From: Alphaproteobacteria bacterium
Lineage (GTDB): Bacteria > Pseudomonadota > Alphaproteobacteria > UBA8366
DNA length: 62,529 nt
Direction of reading: 5' to 3'
NCBI GenBank assembly: GCA_028281325.1
Contig: JANQKC010000040.1
Location: forward strand, 1 to 62,529
Shown here: positions 1-9,032 of the stretch, in pieces
Numbering within the stretch: position 1 is the stretch's first letter
Layout: each line of letters starts with the position of its first letter
Made by a program: the position numbers and the translations under genes
The notes under the pieces: model-generated
Databases searched by the model: none
What the model was told of the DNA's origin: nothing
Seen by the model: only the letters and a program-made list of their open reading frames with translations

Positions 1-16
1 TTTCGTCATGATTTGC

Positions 17-45
17 TGGAATGCGGTGCCGGGGTTTGTTATAAG
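17..45 (+). promoter_or_regulatory. Putative sigma70-like promoter of tRNA-Asn
   Basis: A TATAAG hexamer at 40-45 matches the -10 consensus at five of six positions and ends 11 bases before the mature tRNA. A weak -35 candidate, TGGAAT at 17-22, lies 17 bases upstream. The position suits a short-leader tRNA transcript. The -35 match is poor, so the call rests mainly on the -10 and its location. Confidence 0.45.
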
Positions 46-56
46 CCCGCCACTGA

Positions 57-132
57 TCCGCGGTAGCTCAGTTGGTAGAGCAGGTGGCTGTTAACCACCC
101 TGTCGCAGGTTCGAGTCCTGCCCGCGGAGCCA
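57..132 (+). tRNA. tRNA-Asn (anticodon GTT)
   Basis: A complete cloverleaf can be folded by eye. The acceptor stem pairs TCCGCGG (57-63) with CCGCGGA (122-128), followed by G129 and an encoded CCA at 130-132. The D arm GCTCAGTTGGTAGAGC, the anticodon loop CTGTTAA with anticodon GTT, and the T arm with GGTTCGAGTCC are all present. It reads asparagine codons. It sits alone, with its own terminator directly downstream, next to a segment of less GC-rich genes. Confidence 0.97.
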
Positions 133-137
133 ATTGG

Positions 138-171
138 AAAAGGGCCAGCGAAACTTTCGCTGGCCCTTTTT
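138..171 (+). terminator. Rho-independent terminator after tRNA-Asn
   Basis: A near-perfect hairpin pairs GGGCCAGCGA (142-151) with TCGCTGGCCC (157-166) across a five-base loop and is followed by TTTTT at 167-171. Upstream A residues allow the stem to extend into the T tract. This is the clearest intrinsic terminator in the window. Confidence 0.92.
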
Positions 172-261
172 GCGTGTCCAGACGTTTGGAAACCGGTCCG
201 GCCGATCAACGGGACCTTCCTATAGCGTTGACAGTGCTATTCACGTCAATAGGGTCTCGGG

Positions 262-1863
262 ATGAAGTCAGCGTCGTTCGGTGGCCACGCGCCTGGAATA
301 TGGATGCTTGCGGGCGCACATGCCGCGGTGCTCATCGTGCTGCTGTTTCCCGTATGGCTGGTCGATATGGTCCCGATGCCGGATTTTCCCGGACATCTTG
401 CGCGTATCCACGTCCTGGCCTCACTCGATACCGACAAGGCTTTGGCAGAGATCTACAGAGCCCACTGGGCGCTCTATCCCAACCTCACGCTTGACCTGTT
501 CGTTCTCGGTGCGATGCACGTAATGCCCATCGTCACAGCCGGCAAATTCTTCATATCGCTGGCCACGGTGTTATGGATGGGCGGCACCGCATGGCTACAC
601 TATCTACTGACAGGCCGGCTAAGCTCTACGCCGCTCATAGGATCCCTATTTGTCCTGAACGCATTCTTCTTTTTCGGCTTCCTAAACTTCACCTTCGGCA
701 CGGGACTCGTATTAACCGGTCTCGCTCTGTGGGTTGCCCTTACGCATTGGCCTGCGCGGTGGCGAATAATCTGTTTCATACCGATAGCAGCAGCTGCCTA
801 TATCAGCCACATCATGGCTTTCGCGATCCTTGGTTGCTGTGTGATAGGATATGAACTTGGGCTTTCTTTTTCAGATGCACGATTCTCCGTAAAAGCGACA
901 CTGCGGCGGCTGCTGATCTCTGCATTGCCTCTAGCGCCAGTCGTAATGCTTTACATCTTCGTCACACCCCATGAGACCCATGGCAGCCAAATAGCCTTCG
1001 GATCTTTGCAAAGCATTGTTTTCCGACCCGTTCACGCCAGCCATCTAGTCCTCGGAGAGCCCTACAAAGCTGCGCTACTCTTCGTCGCCATAATTTTTGG
1101 ATTGGGACTACTGACCCGCACGATCACTATCGATCGTCGAATGTGGCCGGTGCTGTTGGGGCTCGGTGTGGCTGCCTTTCTGTGTCCTACCCATCTCCTA
1201 ACCGGTGCCCATGTCCATATCAGGTTACCAGCGGTAATCGGCTGCTTAGCAATTGCGAGTAGCGAATGGGCTGTCGGGAGAGTTGTACGGGCGGTCGCTG
1301 GCCTAACTCTCGCAGTTTTGCTGGGATACCGCGCATTCATGATGACCGATGCCTGGGCCGGGTTTGATCGAACGTATGCCGAATTGGAAACGGCGTTAGA
1401 TACTATTGAAACGGGATCAAAAATCTTCCTGGCCCGGTCGCCGGCAAAAGACCGCACCGAACGCAAGGCCCAGCCGGTCTATTCGCATTTTCTCGCCTTA
1501 ATGGGTGTGCAGCGACAAATCTTCACGCCACGCATATTCGCCTGGCCGGGGCAGCATCCGCTAAGGCGAAAAGAGATCTACAGCGATCTGGGCGCCAAAT
1601 CCGCTTTTCAGGGGGGAACCCCGCACGCGCACAGTCTAATCACTCTAGCTGAAGGTGATCCTGGCGGAATTGTCACCCACTACCCTTATCTGAAATTCTG
1701 GCAATGCAAATACGATTATGTCGTGATCCAGGGCAAGGCCCCCGCTAACCCGGCACCCGCCATGTTGGCGGAATATTCGACCGGAGAGCACTTCACCATC
1801 TACAAGATCGCATTGGAAGCAGCCGGATGTGGCGCATCAAAGGGGCAACCAAATAGCGAGTAA
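262..1863 (+). CDS. Polytopic membrane protein, putative GT-C-type glycosyltransferase
   Basis: A 533-residue, strongly hydrophobic protein with about ten predicted membrane segments in the first ~390 residues and a soluble C-terminal part. The first extracytoplasmic loop carries DFPGHLAR (residues 41-48), an acidic motif placed as in GT-C transferases that use polyprenyl-phosphate sugars. No closer family is recognised. The ATG at 262 follows AGGG at 251-254 with a seven-base spacer. The gene is visibly less GC-rich than the block starting at 3919 and shares this with the next gene. A role in modifying a surface glycan is inferred from fold type only. Confidence 0.6.
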   Translation: MKSASFGGHAPGIWMLAGAHAAVLIVLLFPVWLVDMVPMPDFPGHLARIHVLASLDTDKALAEIYRAHWALYPNLTLDLFVLGAMHVMPIVTAGKFFISLATVLWMGGTAWLHYLLTGRLSSTPLIGSLFVLNAFFFFGFLNFTFGTGLVLTGLALWVALTHWPARWRIICFIPIAAAAYISHIMAFAILGCCVIGYELGLSFSDARFSVKATLRRLLISALPLAPVVMLYIFVTPHETHGSQIAFGSLQSIVFRPVHASHLVLGEPYKAALLFVAIIFGLGLLTRTITIDRRMWPVLLGLGVAAFLCPTHLLTGAHVHIRLPAVIGCLAIASSEWAVGRVVRAVAGLTLAVLLGYRAFMMTDAWAGFDRTYAELETALDTIETGSKIFLARSPAKDRTERKAQPVYSHFLALMGVQRQIFTPRIFAWPGQHPLRRKEIYSDLGAKSAFQGGTPHAHSLITLAEGDPGGIVTHYPYLKFWQCKYDYVVIQGKAPANPAPAMLAEYSTGEHFTIYKIALEAAGCGASKGQPNSE

Positions 1864-2287
1864 AAAATCTGACTACGCTTACACACGGATGATGACTCGC
1901 CAAACATCTTGGCGGGTTTCCTAAATTGCCATACTCGCAAATCAGTCCCCTGCCCAAAAACATTCCGTTACCCATGCCGATGGTCATCGCAAGTTTCGAG
2001 CAGTTGGCGTTGGCGACAGTGATAAGAAACTGGCAAATATCCGCCTATGGCAACTGCATCTTGTTCCACTTTGGATTATCTGCGGGCGGCAATGGCCACG
2101 TGAGCAAACTGGCGCTACGAATGGCTTGAGGGAAAGACCTCGGCAACGCAAATTCAACTGGCATTACCGCTATTTCCAGAATAAGGACATGGACTGGTCT
2201 TTTTGACGAAGGCCTGAACCTTGCCAAGGATACTTGGACGGTACCCTGCCAAATCAACCGGACCATCCCGTAGAGGAGAGGAAACGG
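1864..2287. other. Intergenic region, 424 bp, no gene recognised
   Basis: The stretch holds only short open frames with no ribosome site or recognisable product. A terminator-like hairpin lies near its start (1895-1917), and the ribosome-binding site of the next gene lies at its end (AGGAGAG at 2274-2280). I see no repeat or RNA gene. Confidence 0.5.
1895..1920 (+). terminator. Candidate intrinsic terminator
   Basis: ACTCGCCAA (1895-1903) pairs with TTGGCGGGT (1909-1917) with one G-T wobble across a five-base loop, followed by TTCC rather than a clean T run. Its position 32 bases after the stop of the upstream membrane protein fits a terminator. The weak T tract limits confidence. Confidence 0.45.
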
Positions 2288-3793
2288 GTGAACCCAGTCC
2301 TACGCGCAGCATTCAGACACACACCGATTATTCTTCTTAGTCTTGTATTCTTTTACGGTACGGGCCGGCATGCGGCGCATGCGCCGCTTGGATTTGACGA
2401 AATTTTCACCTACACGATCGCTCGGTTTGACAGTCCTCTCGTCATCATTAACGCTCTCTTAGACAAAGCCGACAATCACCCACCGCTAGACTATCTGATC
2501 CGACATTTTTCAATGCGGTTCCTCGGCGACTCCGAGTTCGCGTTTCGGTTCCCATCCATCGTCGCTGTCTTGGTCGGAGCACTCTGTCTTTATGCTTTCA
2601 TCCTGCGGCGCTGTTCGCTCTTACCGGCGGTCTTCGCATTCGCTTTTCCGTTAAGCACTATGGTGCTGGCATATGCTTATGTTGGGCGCGGATACGCCTT
2701 TCTTTTCGCCTCGATATGTTGCTCGCTCGTCGCTTGGCAGTTAGCAACCGAGAAACCGACCAAAGTTCGGCTAATGCTTCTGGTTCTGAGCCTCTCGTTG
2801 GGCCCATTTAGCCATTTCTACGGTGTGATGAACTATGCGCCGATTGCCGCTGGCGAAGCCTGGCGAAGTTGGCGGCGAGGAAAGCTATGCTGGCCGATCA
2901 TCATCGCTATGATTGTCTCCCTGGCATCGCTGTTTGTGCTCCTGCCTTTTGTATTGAATGCGTCTAGCTTCTCAGGAGCCTTCTGGACGACATACAGCCC
3001 CGCCACACCGTTTTCGCACTACATGAAGCTGCTCGGTTGGAGCGTGCCGGCACTCGTTGCGGGTCTCGCCGCATGTTCTCTGCTGCTCGTCCTTCGTCCC
3101 AACACTACGTCACCGTCGGCGCCCCAAAAAAACCTTGAAGACCATGAGGTTATCGCTTCCCTTACTCTCTGCGCGGTCCCATTCTTTGCATTCGCCATCG
3201 CTGTGTTGGTGACCAATGCACTAACCTCACGATATACGTTGATCACCGTTGTCGGCCTAACGTTCCTTTTTGCGACGCTGATCAGCCACGCAGCATGGTG
3301 GCGGCGAGATATGGCATTGGCATTCGCGGTATGCGCGAGCCTTTGGACATCTGCATGGCTCATCAATATCGGCATCGATGCTTCGGCAAATTCGCGAGCA
3401 GTTAGCGCAAAGAAATTCGTGTTGATTGATACTGCAGATACGCCAGTTGTGATTGCCAACACTCATGACTTCTTGGTGACGCAGTTCTATCTCCCCGCGG
3501 CGTCACGTCAAAAGGTCGTCTATCTTTCAGACAGCAGCGCTGCAAAGAAATACCTGGGATTCGATACGGACGAACGGGCATTTCGGAATCTCAAACGTTT
3601 CGTGCCCTTGAACATCGTCAACTTTTGCGATTTTGCGGAAAAGCATCGATATTTTGTCGTAATCGCCAATGATCGAAACTGGCTTGTTCCTCAGCTGCTC
3701 GACAAAGCAGCAGTCGTGACAAGGCGACCGGTCAAGCACATCAAGGGTTCTGTTTACGACATCGATCTTGGAGAGAGCGCCCGCTGTGGATGA
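2288..3793 (+). CDS. Putative GT-C glycosyltransferase, PMT_2/ArnT-like
   Basis: A 501-residue polytopic protein. After the first membrane helix it has GFDEIFTYTIARF (residues 35-47) with the acidic D37-E38 pair, then DNHPPLDYLIRHF and FRFPS. This order is typical of the first periplasmic loop of dolichyl/undecaprenyl-phosphate-sugar transferases of the PMT_2/ArnT type. About ten helices follow, with a soluble C-terminal domain. The GTG start at 2288 is chosen because AGGAGAG ends seven bases upstream; an earlier ATG at 2234 has no such site. It is less GC-rich than genes from 3919 on, like its upstream neighbour. The sugar and acceptor cannot be told. Confidence 0.7.
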   Translation: MNPVLRAAFRHTPIILLSLVFFYGTGRHAAHAPLGFDEIFTYTIARFDSPLVIINALLDKADNHPPLDYLIRHFSMRFLGDSEFAFRFPSIVAVLVGALCLYAFILRRCSLLPAVFAFAFPLSTMVLAYAYVGRGYAFLFASICCSLVAWQLATEKPTKVRLMLLVLSLSLGPFSHFYGVMNYAPIAAGEAWRSWRRGKLCWPIIIAMIVSLASLFVLLPFVLNASSFSGAFWTTYSPATPFSHYMKLLGWSVPALVAGLAACSLLLVLRPNTTSPSAPQKNLEDHEVIASLTLCAVPFFAFAIAVLVTNALTSRYTLITVVGLTFLFATLISHAAWWRRDMALAFAVCASLWTSAWLINIGIDASANSRAVSAKKFVLIDTADTPVVIANTHDFLVTQFYLPAASRQKVVYLSDSSAAKKYLGFDTDERAFRNLKRFVPLNIVNFCDFAEKHRYFVVIANDRNWLVPQLLDKAAVVTRRPVKHIKGSVYDIDLGESARCG

Positions 3794-3918
3794 CAGTAAT
3801 GGGCATAGGAATACCCACAACAAAGCCAGCGGAAACAACCTAATATGACAATGGCTAGATCGACCGGTATCACAGCAACCTGATCGTCATAGCAGACAAA
3901 CCATAAATAGTTAGAACT

Positions 3919-5070
3919 GTGGCCCTCTCTAAAATCCGCGCGCTCCTCAAGAACTTGCTGCTGTCTGTCGCAGTCTTCGTGGTCAGTTTCGAACTGCTGG
4001 CGATGGCGGTTATCGAGACGAAGCTGATCCCGGCCGACGCGCCGAGCTACGAGTGGCCGACCTTCGTTCCTTTTTGGGATCAGCTCGACGAAAAATTCAG
4101 CAACTGGCACTCGCCGAATGCCCGCTATGTTCACGTCAACAGCTGCTACAACGTGACCTACCGCTCCAACGGCCATGGCATGCGCGACCGGGACCGGACG
4201 ATCGAGGCCGAGGGCGACCGTATCGTATTGCTCGGCGATTCTTTCGCGGAAGGCTACGGCCTGGCGCGCGCGGACCGGCTGTCCGACCGTCTGGAGGAAA
4301 AGACGTCCATCCCGCACCTGAACTTCGGCGTCTCGGGAAATTTCGGACCGACGCAGTATCTCCTCCTCTACCAGACGCTCGCCCGGGAATTCGACCATGC
4401 GGGCATCCTCGTCCAACTGTTGCCGGACAACGACTTCACCGACGACGATCCGACCTTCTGGCGCGACAACCCCCGGGATTGGTACCGCCCCCTCTTCTAC
4501 GAACGCAACGGCGCATTCGAACTGGACTATATCGACAAGGACAAGTTCAACACGCCGAAAAGCCGGAACGACCGGCGCGAGTTCATGAAAGGGCTCCGAA
4601 CGATCCATCGGAACTACACGTATACGAGCAACCTGATCGCCTATATCCAAGTGTTGTTCGAAGACCAAAACACGGCGGGACGAACGGCGTCCTATTCCGG
4701 ATACTACGACTTCACCGACCGGCAAGCCGCCCGGTTCGAATTCGTGGTCGGTGAACTCGTGAAATCCGCCGGCGACAAGACCTTGCTCTTCGTTGTCACG
4801 CCGCGCGAGTCGGATATCCATCGGTTTCGCGAAACCGGTCCTCCGCAACGCTTCAACGCCTTGCTCGACCGGCTCAAGGCAAGCCATCCGACCGTGCGTT
4901 TTCTCGACCTGATGCCGGCCTTTTCGAAACGAGAGGACCTCGACGCCCTCTACAACGACTGCGACGGCCATTGGACGCCGGTCGGGGCCGCTGCCGCGGC
5001 CGAGGTTGTCCTTCGCCATCCTTATTACGACAGCCTGCTGTCGGGCGGCGCGGATGGTCCAAGAAGATAG
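3919..5070 (+). CDS. SGNH/GDSL-type hydrolase, membrane-anchored
   Basis: A 383-residue protein with an N-terminal membrane helix (about residues 10-32), then an SGNH domain. LLGDSFAEGYGL carries the nucleophile S108, GVSGNFG supplies the oxyanion-type Gly/Asn block, and DCDGHWTPVG near the end carries D349 and H351. This D-x-H-W form is usual for SGNH proteins encoded beside NodU-type carbamoyltransferases and for AlgX/AlgJ-like O-acetyl enzymes. It starts a same-strand set with the SxtJ-like, DUF5989-like and carbamoyltransferase genes, so I infer action on an exported carbohydrate or polyketide-like product. Start GTG 3919. Esterase and acetyltransferase roles are both possible. Confidence 0.8.
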   Translation: MALSKIRALLKNLLLSVAVFVVSFELLAMAVIETKLIPADAPSYEWPTFVPFWDQLDEKFSNWHSPNARYVHVNSCYNVTYRSNGHGMRDRDRTIEAEGDRIVLLGDSFAEGYGLARADRLSDRLEEKTSIPHLNFGVSGNFGPTQYLLLYQTLAREFDHAGILVQLLPDNDFTDDDPTFWRDNPRDWYRPLFYERNGAFELDYIDKDKFNTPKSRNDRREFMKGLRTIHRNYTYTSNLIAYIQVLFEDQNTAGRTASYSGYYDFTDRQAARFEFVVGELVKSAGDKTLLFVVTPRESDIHRFRETGPPQRFNALLDRLKASHPTVRFLDLMPAFSKREDLDALYNDCDGHWTPVGAAAAAEVVLRHPYYDSLLSGGADGPRR

Positions 5071-5154
5071 GCCTCTCGAAACAGCAGCGGCGGCCGTTTT
5101 GCGCTATAAGACTTGCCGCGACGGCGCAACGACGAAGGCGGACGGAGCCTGACG

Positions 5155-5574
5155 ATGGAACAGATATCGCACCAGCCAGGGCAAGTCCCGCTCGGGTCGG
5201 ACCGCGGGTTCGGCGTTACATTCGCCGTCATCTTCGCGCTGATCGGCGGGTATTTCACCGTTCTTGCCCCCGCCGCCGCCGGGCCGTGGCTGCTCGGTCT
5301 TGCCGGCGCCTTCTTTGCGGTTGCGCTGATGCGGCCGGCCACCTTGCGCCCGCTCAATCACCTGTGGTTCCGCTTCGGGCTCCTGCTGCACAAGATCATC
5401 AGCCCGATCGTCATGGGGCTGATGTTTTTTCTTGTCTTCACACCCTTCGCCGTGGTCATGAAGCTGGCCGGGCGGGATCATTTGTGTTTGAAATTCGACC
5501 CGGAACAGAAAAGCTATTGGGTGAAGCGCGAGACGCCCGGTCCCGCGCCCGAGAGCTTCAAGAAACAATTCTAG
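5155..5574 (+). CDS. SxtJ-family small membrane protein
   Basis: A 139-residue protein with three or four hydrophobic segments (about residues 20-60 and 80-105) and a soluble tail ending in SFKKQF. Size, helix layout, the W-F-x-F-G-LLHK stretch and position between an SGNH hydrolase and a carbamoyltransferase match the SxtJ family, named after the saxitoxin cluster and of unknown biochemical role. The ATG at 5155 follows a GGAG element; an upstream in-frame start at 5113 adds residues without hydrophobic or conserved character. Part of the 3919-7586 cassette. Confidence 0.75.
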   Translation: MEQISHQPGQVPLGSDRGFGVTFAVIFALIGGYFTVLAPAAAGPWLLGLAGAFFAVALMRPATLRPLNHLWFRFGLLLHKIISPIVMGLMFFLVFTPFAVVMKLAGRDHLCLKFDPEQKSYWVKRETPGPAPESFKKQF

Positions 5575-5591
5575 GGAGGGTCCCGCGACCG

Positions 5592-5741
5592 ATGGCGTTT
5601 CTATTGGAAATGTGGGAATTCTTGAAAGTCCGGAAGAAATTCTGGCTGTTGCCGATCATGCTGGTCCTGCTGGTGTTCGGCGGCCTGATCGTCGCGGTTC
5701 AAGGCACCGCGGTCGCCCCCTTCATCTACACGATTTTCTAG
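5592..5741 (+). CDS. Small DUF5989-like membrane protein
   Basis: A 49-residue protein with a basic amphipathic start (EFLKVRKKFWL) and one strong membrane helix, ending APFIYTIF. This is the typical form of the DUF5989 proteins that sit between SxtJ-like and carbamoyltransferase genes. It begins at ATG 5592 with GGAGGG about 12 bases upstream (5575-5580), 17 bases after the SxtJ-like stop, and ends ten bases before the carbamoyltransferase start. Function unknown. Tight packing suggests it is a subunit or anchor for its neighbours. Confidence 0.75.
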   Translation: MAFLLEMWEFLKVRKKFWLLPIMLVLLVFGGLIVAVQGTAVAPFIYTIF

Positions 5742-5750
5742 GGCGGTTGG

Positions 5751-7586
5751 GTGCGCGTCCTCGGCGTTTCCGCCTTCTACCACGACAGCGCCGCGGCGTT
5801 GATCGAGGATGGGCGAATCGTCGCGGCCGCCCAGGAGGAACGGTTCAGCCGTAAGAAGCACGACGCCTCCTTTCCCGAACACGCGATCCTCTATTGTCTT
5901 GAAGAAGCGAATACCGACTTGGCGGGGGTCGACTATGTCGCGTTCTACGACAAACCCTTCCTGAAGTTCGAACGCCTGCTCGAGACCTACCTGGCCTTTG
6001 CGCCGCGCGGCTTCAAATCCTTCTCCATGGCGATGCCCGTATGGATCAAGGAGAAGCTGTTCCAGAAAGACCTGCTGCGTAAACGGTTCAAGTCCTTCGA
6101 CGACGGTTTCGATTGGCAGAACAAGCTGCTGTTCTCGGAACACCATATGAGCCATGCGGCCTCGGCCTTTTTCCCATCGCCCTACGACGAAGCGGTCGTG
6201 CTGACGATGGACGGGGTCGGCGAATGGGCGACGACCTCGGTCGCCATCGGACGCGGCAACACGCTTGAGGTCGAAAAGGAAATCCACTTCCCGCACTCGC
6301 TCGGCCTGCTCTATTCGGCCTTCACCTATTACGCCGGGTTCAAAGTGAACTCCGGCGAGTACAAGGTGATGGGACTGGCGCCCTACGGCGAACCCAAATA
6401 CGCCGATGTCATCAAGGACACCCTCGTCGACATCAAGGACGACGGCTCCTTCCGCTTGGACCAATCCTATTTCAACTATTGCACCGGTCTGACGATGACC
6501 AACGACCGGTTCTCCGACTTGTTCGGCGAGCCGGTCCGCGCGCCCGAGGACCTGTTGACGCCCTTTCACATGGACATCGCCGCATCGGTGCAGGCGGTGG
6601 TCGAGGAAATCGTCCTGAAACTGACCCGGTCGTTGCGCGCGGAATACGATCTTCCAAATCTCTGTTTGGCCGGCGGCGTGGCGCTGAATTGCGTCGCAAA
6701 CGGCAAGGTGCACCGCGACGGCGCCTTCGAGAATATCTGGATACAGCCGGCGGCCGGCGACGCCGGCGGCGCGTTGGGAGCGGCCCTCGGCGCGTATCAC
6801 ATTCACCAGCGCCAGCCACGCGCCACCGCCAACGGCATGGACCACATGAGCGGGGGTTATCTGGGTCCTTGTTTCGAGCAGGCCGATATAGAAGAGCGAC
6901 TGACCGCGGCGGGCGCGACATTTCACGTCATGGACGATGACGCGCTGATCGACCGGACGGCGTCCGCCCTCGCCGACGATCAGGCGGTCGGGTGGATGGC
7001 CGGCCGCATGGAGTTCGGTCCGCGGGCGCTTGGCGGCCGCTCGATCCTCGGCAACCCGGCATCGCCCGCAATGCAGAAGACGCTGAATCTCAAGGTCAAA
7101 TACCGGGAAAGCTTTCGCCCCTTCGCCCCGGCCATCCTGCGTGAGGATATGGCCGACTGGTTCGACCATGACGCCGACACCCCGTATATGCTGATCGTGG
7201 CCGACGTGAAGGAAGAGCGGCGACGGCGCATGAGCGCGTCCGAAGCGGCGCTCTTCGGGATCGATAAGCTGAATGTGGTGCGTTCCGAGATTCCGGCGGT
7301 CACGCATGTCGACTACTCGGCGCGCTTGCAAAGCGTCCATCGCGAGACGAACCCACGATTTCACGCCTTGTTGTCCGCCTTCAAGGCGAAGACCGGATGC
7401 CCCGTTCTCGTAAACACCAGCTTCAACATTCGCGGCGAGCCCATCGTCTGTACGCCGGAAGACGCTTTCCGATGCTTCATGGGAACCGAACTCGACCTCT
7501 TGGTCGTGGGAAACTGCCTTCTTCGCAAGGACGAACAATCGGTGGATCTCAAAGTCGATTATTCGGACAGTTTCGAGCTCGACTGA
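5751..7586 (+). CDS. NodU/SxtI-type carbamoyltransferase
   Basis: A 611-residue enzyme of the carbamoyltransferase family (NodU, CmcH, TobZ, SxtI). It would move a carbamoyl group from carbamoyl phosphate via carbamoyl-AMP to a hydroxyl of a sugar or secondary metabolite. The N-terminal YrdC/Kae1-like half opens with LGVSAFYHDSAAALI and has the metal-binding HHMSHAASAF (H131, H132, H135) and TMDGVGEWA. The C-terminal half has the FGPRALGGRS block near residue 421 and VNTSFN. Full family length. The GTG at 5751 gives the usual N-terminus. It is the catalytic centre of the cassette starting at 3919; no acceptor-building gene is adjacent except the GT-C pair upstream. Confidence 0.92.
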   Translation: MRVLGVSAFYHDSAAALIEDGRIVAAAQEERFSRKKHDASFPEHAILYCLEEANTDLAGVDYVAFYDKPFLKFERLLETYLAFAPRGFKSFSMAMPVWIKEKLFQKDLLRKRFKSFDDGFDWQNKLLFSEHHMSHAASAFFPSPYDEAVVLTMDGVGEWATTSVAIGRGNTLEVEKEIHFPHSLGLLYSAFTYYAGFKVNSGEYKVMGLAPYGEPKYADVIKDTLVDIKDDGSFRLDQSYFNYCTGLTMTNDRFSDLFGEPVRAPEDLLTPFHMDIAASVQAVVEEIVLKLTRSLRAEYDLPNLCLAGGVALNCVANGKVHRDGAFENIWIQPAAGDAGGALGAALGAYHIHQRQPRATANGMDHMSGGYLGPCFEQADIEERLTAAGATFHVMDDDALIDRTASALADDQAVGWMAGRMEFGPRALGGRSILGNPASPAMQKTLNLKVKYRESFRPFAPAILREDMADWFDHDADTPYMLIVADVKEERRRRMSASEAALFGIDKLNVVRSEIPAVTHVDYSARLQSVHRETNPRFHALLSAFKAKTGCPVLVNTSFNIRGEPIVCTPEDAFRCFMGTELDLLVVGNCLLRKDEQSVDLKVDYSDSFELD

Positions 7587-7649
7587 CTTGACCGGCTTCC
7601 CCGCGCCGACAATCCTCCTTCGGACCATGGAAATTTCGAGGTTTAGGGT

Positions 7650-8966
7650 ATGAAAGCGGTCTACACCGCGCGCAAGCTGCCGAACGACGGCGTCCGCAAC
7701 GGCTGGTATGAAGCGCTGCCGCCACCGCCGGAAGCGCGACGCGTCACATCAACGGTCACGGCGGACTGGGCCGTCCTCGGCGCCGGCGCGTGCGGCCTCG
7801 CGGCGGCCCGGCGCCTCGGCGAACTGCGCCCCGACGACACGGTCGCCGTCGTCGACGCCATGCGGGTCGGCTACGGGAATTCCGGCCGGAATGCCGGCTT
7901 CATGCTGTCGCATCACAGCCATGGCGGTATCAAGCATCTGGATGTCGCGCGGCAGGCCGATCGCCTGTTCGGCTGCGGTCATGCCTATTTGCGGGAAACC
8001 GTCGAAACGCATCAAATCCGATGCGACTGGTCCGATTGGGGACAGATTTACGTGTCCGCCAGTCGTGAAGGCGACGCACATCTGAACGCGGTCGCCGATG
8101 GCTTCGACGCCCTCGCCGTTCCACAGGAGCGCATACAGCGGGATGAACTGGAAGCGATCACCGGATCAAAATTCTATACGGCCGGCGTTCGCGTCCAAGG
8201 GGCCGCCTTAGTGCAGCCCGCCGCCATGATGCGGGGCTTGGGCGCGACACTGCCCGCGAACGTGGCCTTGTACGAGGACAGCCCCGTGACCGAACTGCGC
8301 ACCGATGGCGCGTTTCGCCTCATCTGTCCCGACGGTGAAGTCGTCGCCAAGCAATTGATCCTGACCAATCACGTCTTCGCCGAGGAAATGGGCTTCAAGC
8401 GCTTTCGGGTGGTGCCGCTCGGCCTTTTCGCCAGCCTCACGCGGCCGCTCAGCGATGACGAGCGCCGCCATGTCGGCAACGAAGAGCAATTCGGGCTTCT
8501 CCCCGCCAGTCCCAACGGAAGCACGGTCCGCCTGACGGTCGATGGCCGTATCCTGATGCGCAACACGTTCACCTATGCGCGGGACAAGCGGTTTGCCGCC
8601 GATCTTATCGAAGACGCCGCCGCCAATCATCGCGCCAGCATCGCCAAGCGCTGGCCGGCGCTGGAAGGCGTCGACCTTACCGCGACCTGGGGCGGCATCA
8701 TGGCGATGACCCGGAACGAGGGCCGCGTATTCGGCGAAATCGCGTCTGGCCTGCATATCGTCCTCACCACGGACGCAGCGCCCATGACCCGGGGCACCGC
8801 CTGCGGCAAGCTCATGGCCGAGAAACTGTGCGGCATCGACAGCGAGGAACTTCGCTTCGCCGAAATGATCCCGGAAGCCGCGATCCTGCCGCCCGATCCA
8901 TTGCTTCGCTTCGTCGCAAACCGTCGCCTCGACAAGATCGAACGGTCCGAACCCGCGGAGCGATAA
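7650..8966 (+). CDS. FAD-dependent oxidoreductase, DAO/OrdL-like
   Basis: A 438-residue flavoprotein of the D-amino-acid oxidase fold. The dinucleotide-binding motif VLGAGACGLAAARRLGE is at residues 42-58, followed by GYGNSGRNAGF (74-84), which resembles the SGRNGG block of gamma-glutamylputrescine oxidase-like and other OrdL proteins. The C-terminal part has WGGIMAMTRNEGR, the usual FAD-closing segment. It likely oxidises an amine or amino-acid substrate. It starts 63 bases after the carbamoyltransferase stop on the same strand, but a functional link to that cassette is not evident. Start ATG 7650. Confidence 0.82.
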   Translation: MKAVYTARKLPNDGVRNGWYEALPPPPEARRVTSTVTADWAVLGAGACGLAAARRLGELRPDDTVAVVDAMRVGYGNSGRNAGFMLSHHSHGGIKHLDVARQADRLFGCGHAYLRETVETHQIRCDWSDWGQIYVSASREGDAHLNAVADGFDALAVPQERIQRDELEAITGSKFYTAGVRVQGAALVQPAAMMRGLGATLPANVALYEDSPVTELRTDGAFRLICPDGEVVAKQLILTNHVFAEEMGFKRFRVVPLGLFASLTRPLSDDERRHVGNEEQFGLLPASPNGSTVRLTVDGRILMRNTFTYARDKRFAADLIEDAAANHRASIAKRWPALEGVDLTATWGGIMAMTRNEGRVFGEIASGLHIVLTTDAAPMTRGTACGKLMAEKLCGIDSEELRFAEMIPEAAILPPDPLLRFVANRRLDKIERSEPAER

Positions 8967-9032
8967 CGGCGGCGCGGTCCCGCAATTTCCTGTCGACCGA
9001 GCGTTCTTCTCAGCCGGAGTCGGACGGCCGGA

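Noticed and set aside
1..3918. tRNA-bounded mobile element with att sites
   Set aside because: No integrase or transposase and no copy of the tRNA 3' end was found by eye between 133 and 3918, so only the compositional observation is reported.
5601..7628. Long open frame of 675 codons antisense to the carbamoyltransferase gene
   Set aside because: Codon-phase shadow of a GC-rich gene; the sense product has all carbamoyltransferase motifs and the antisense product is Arg/Val/Gly-rich with no domain.
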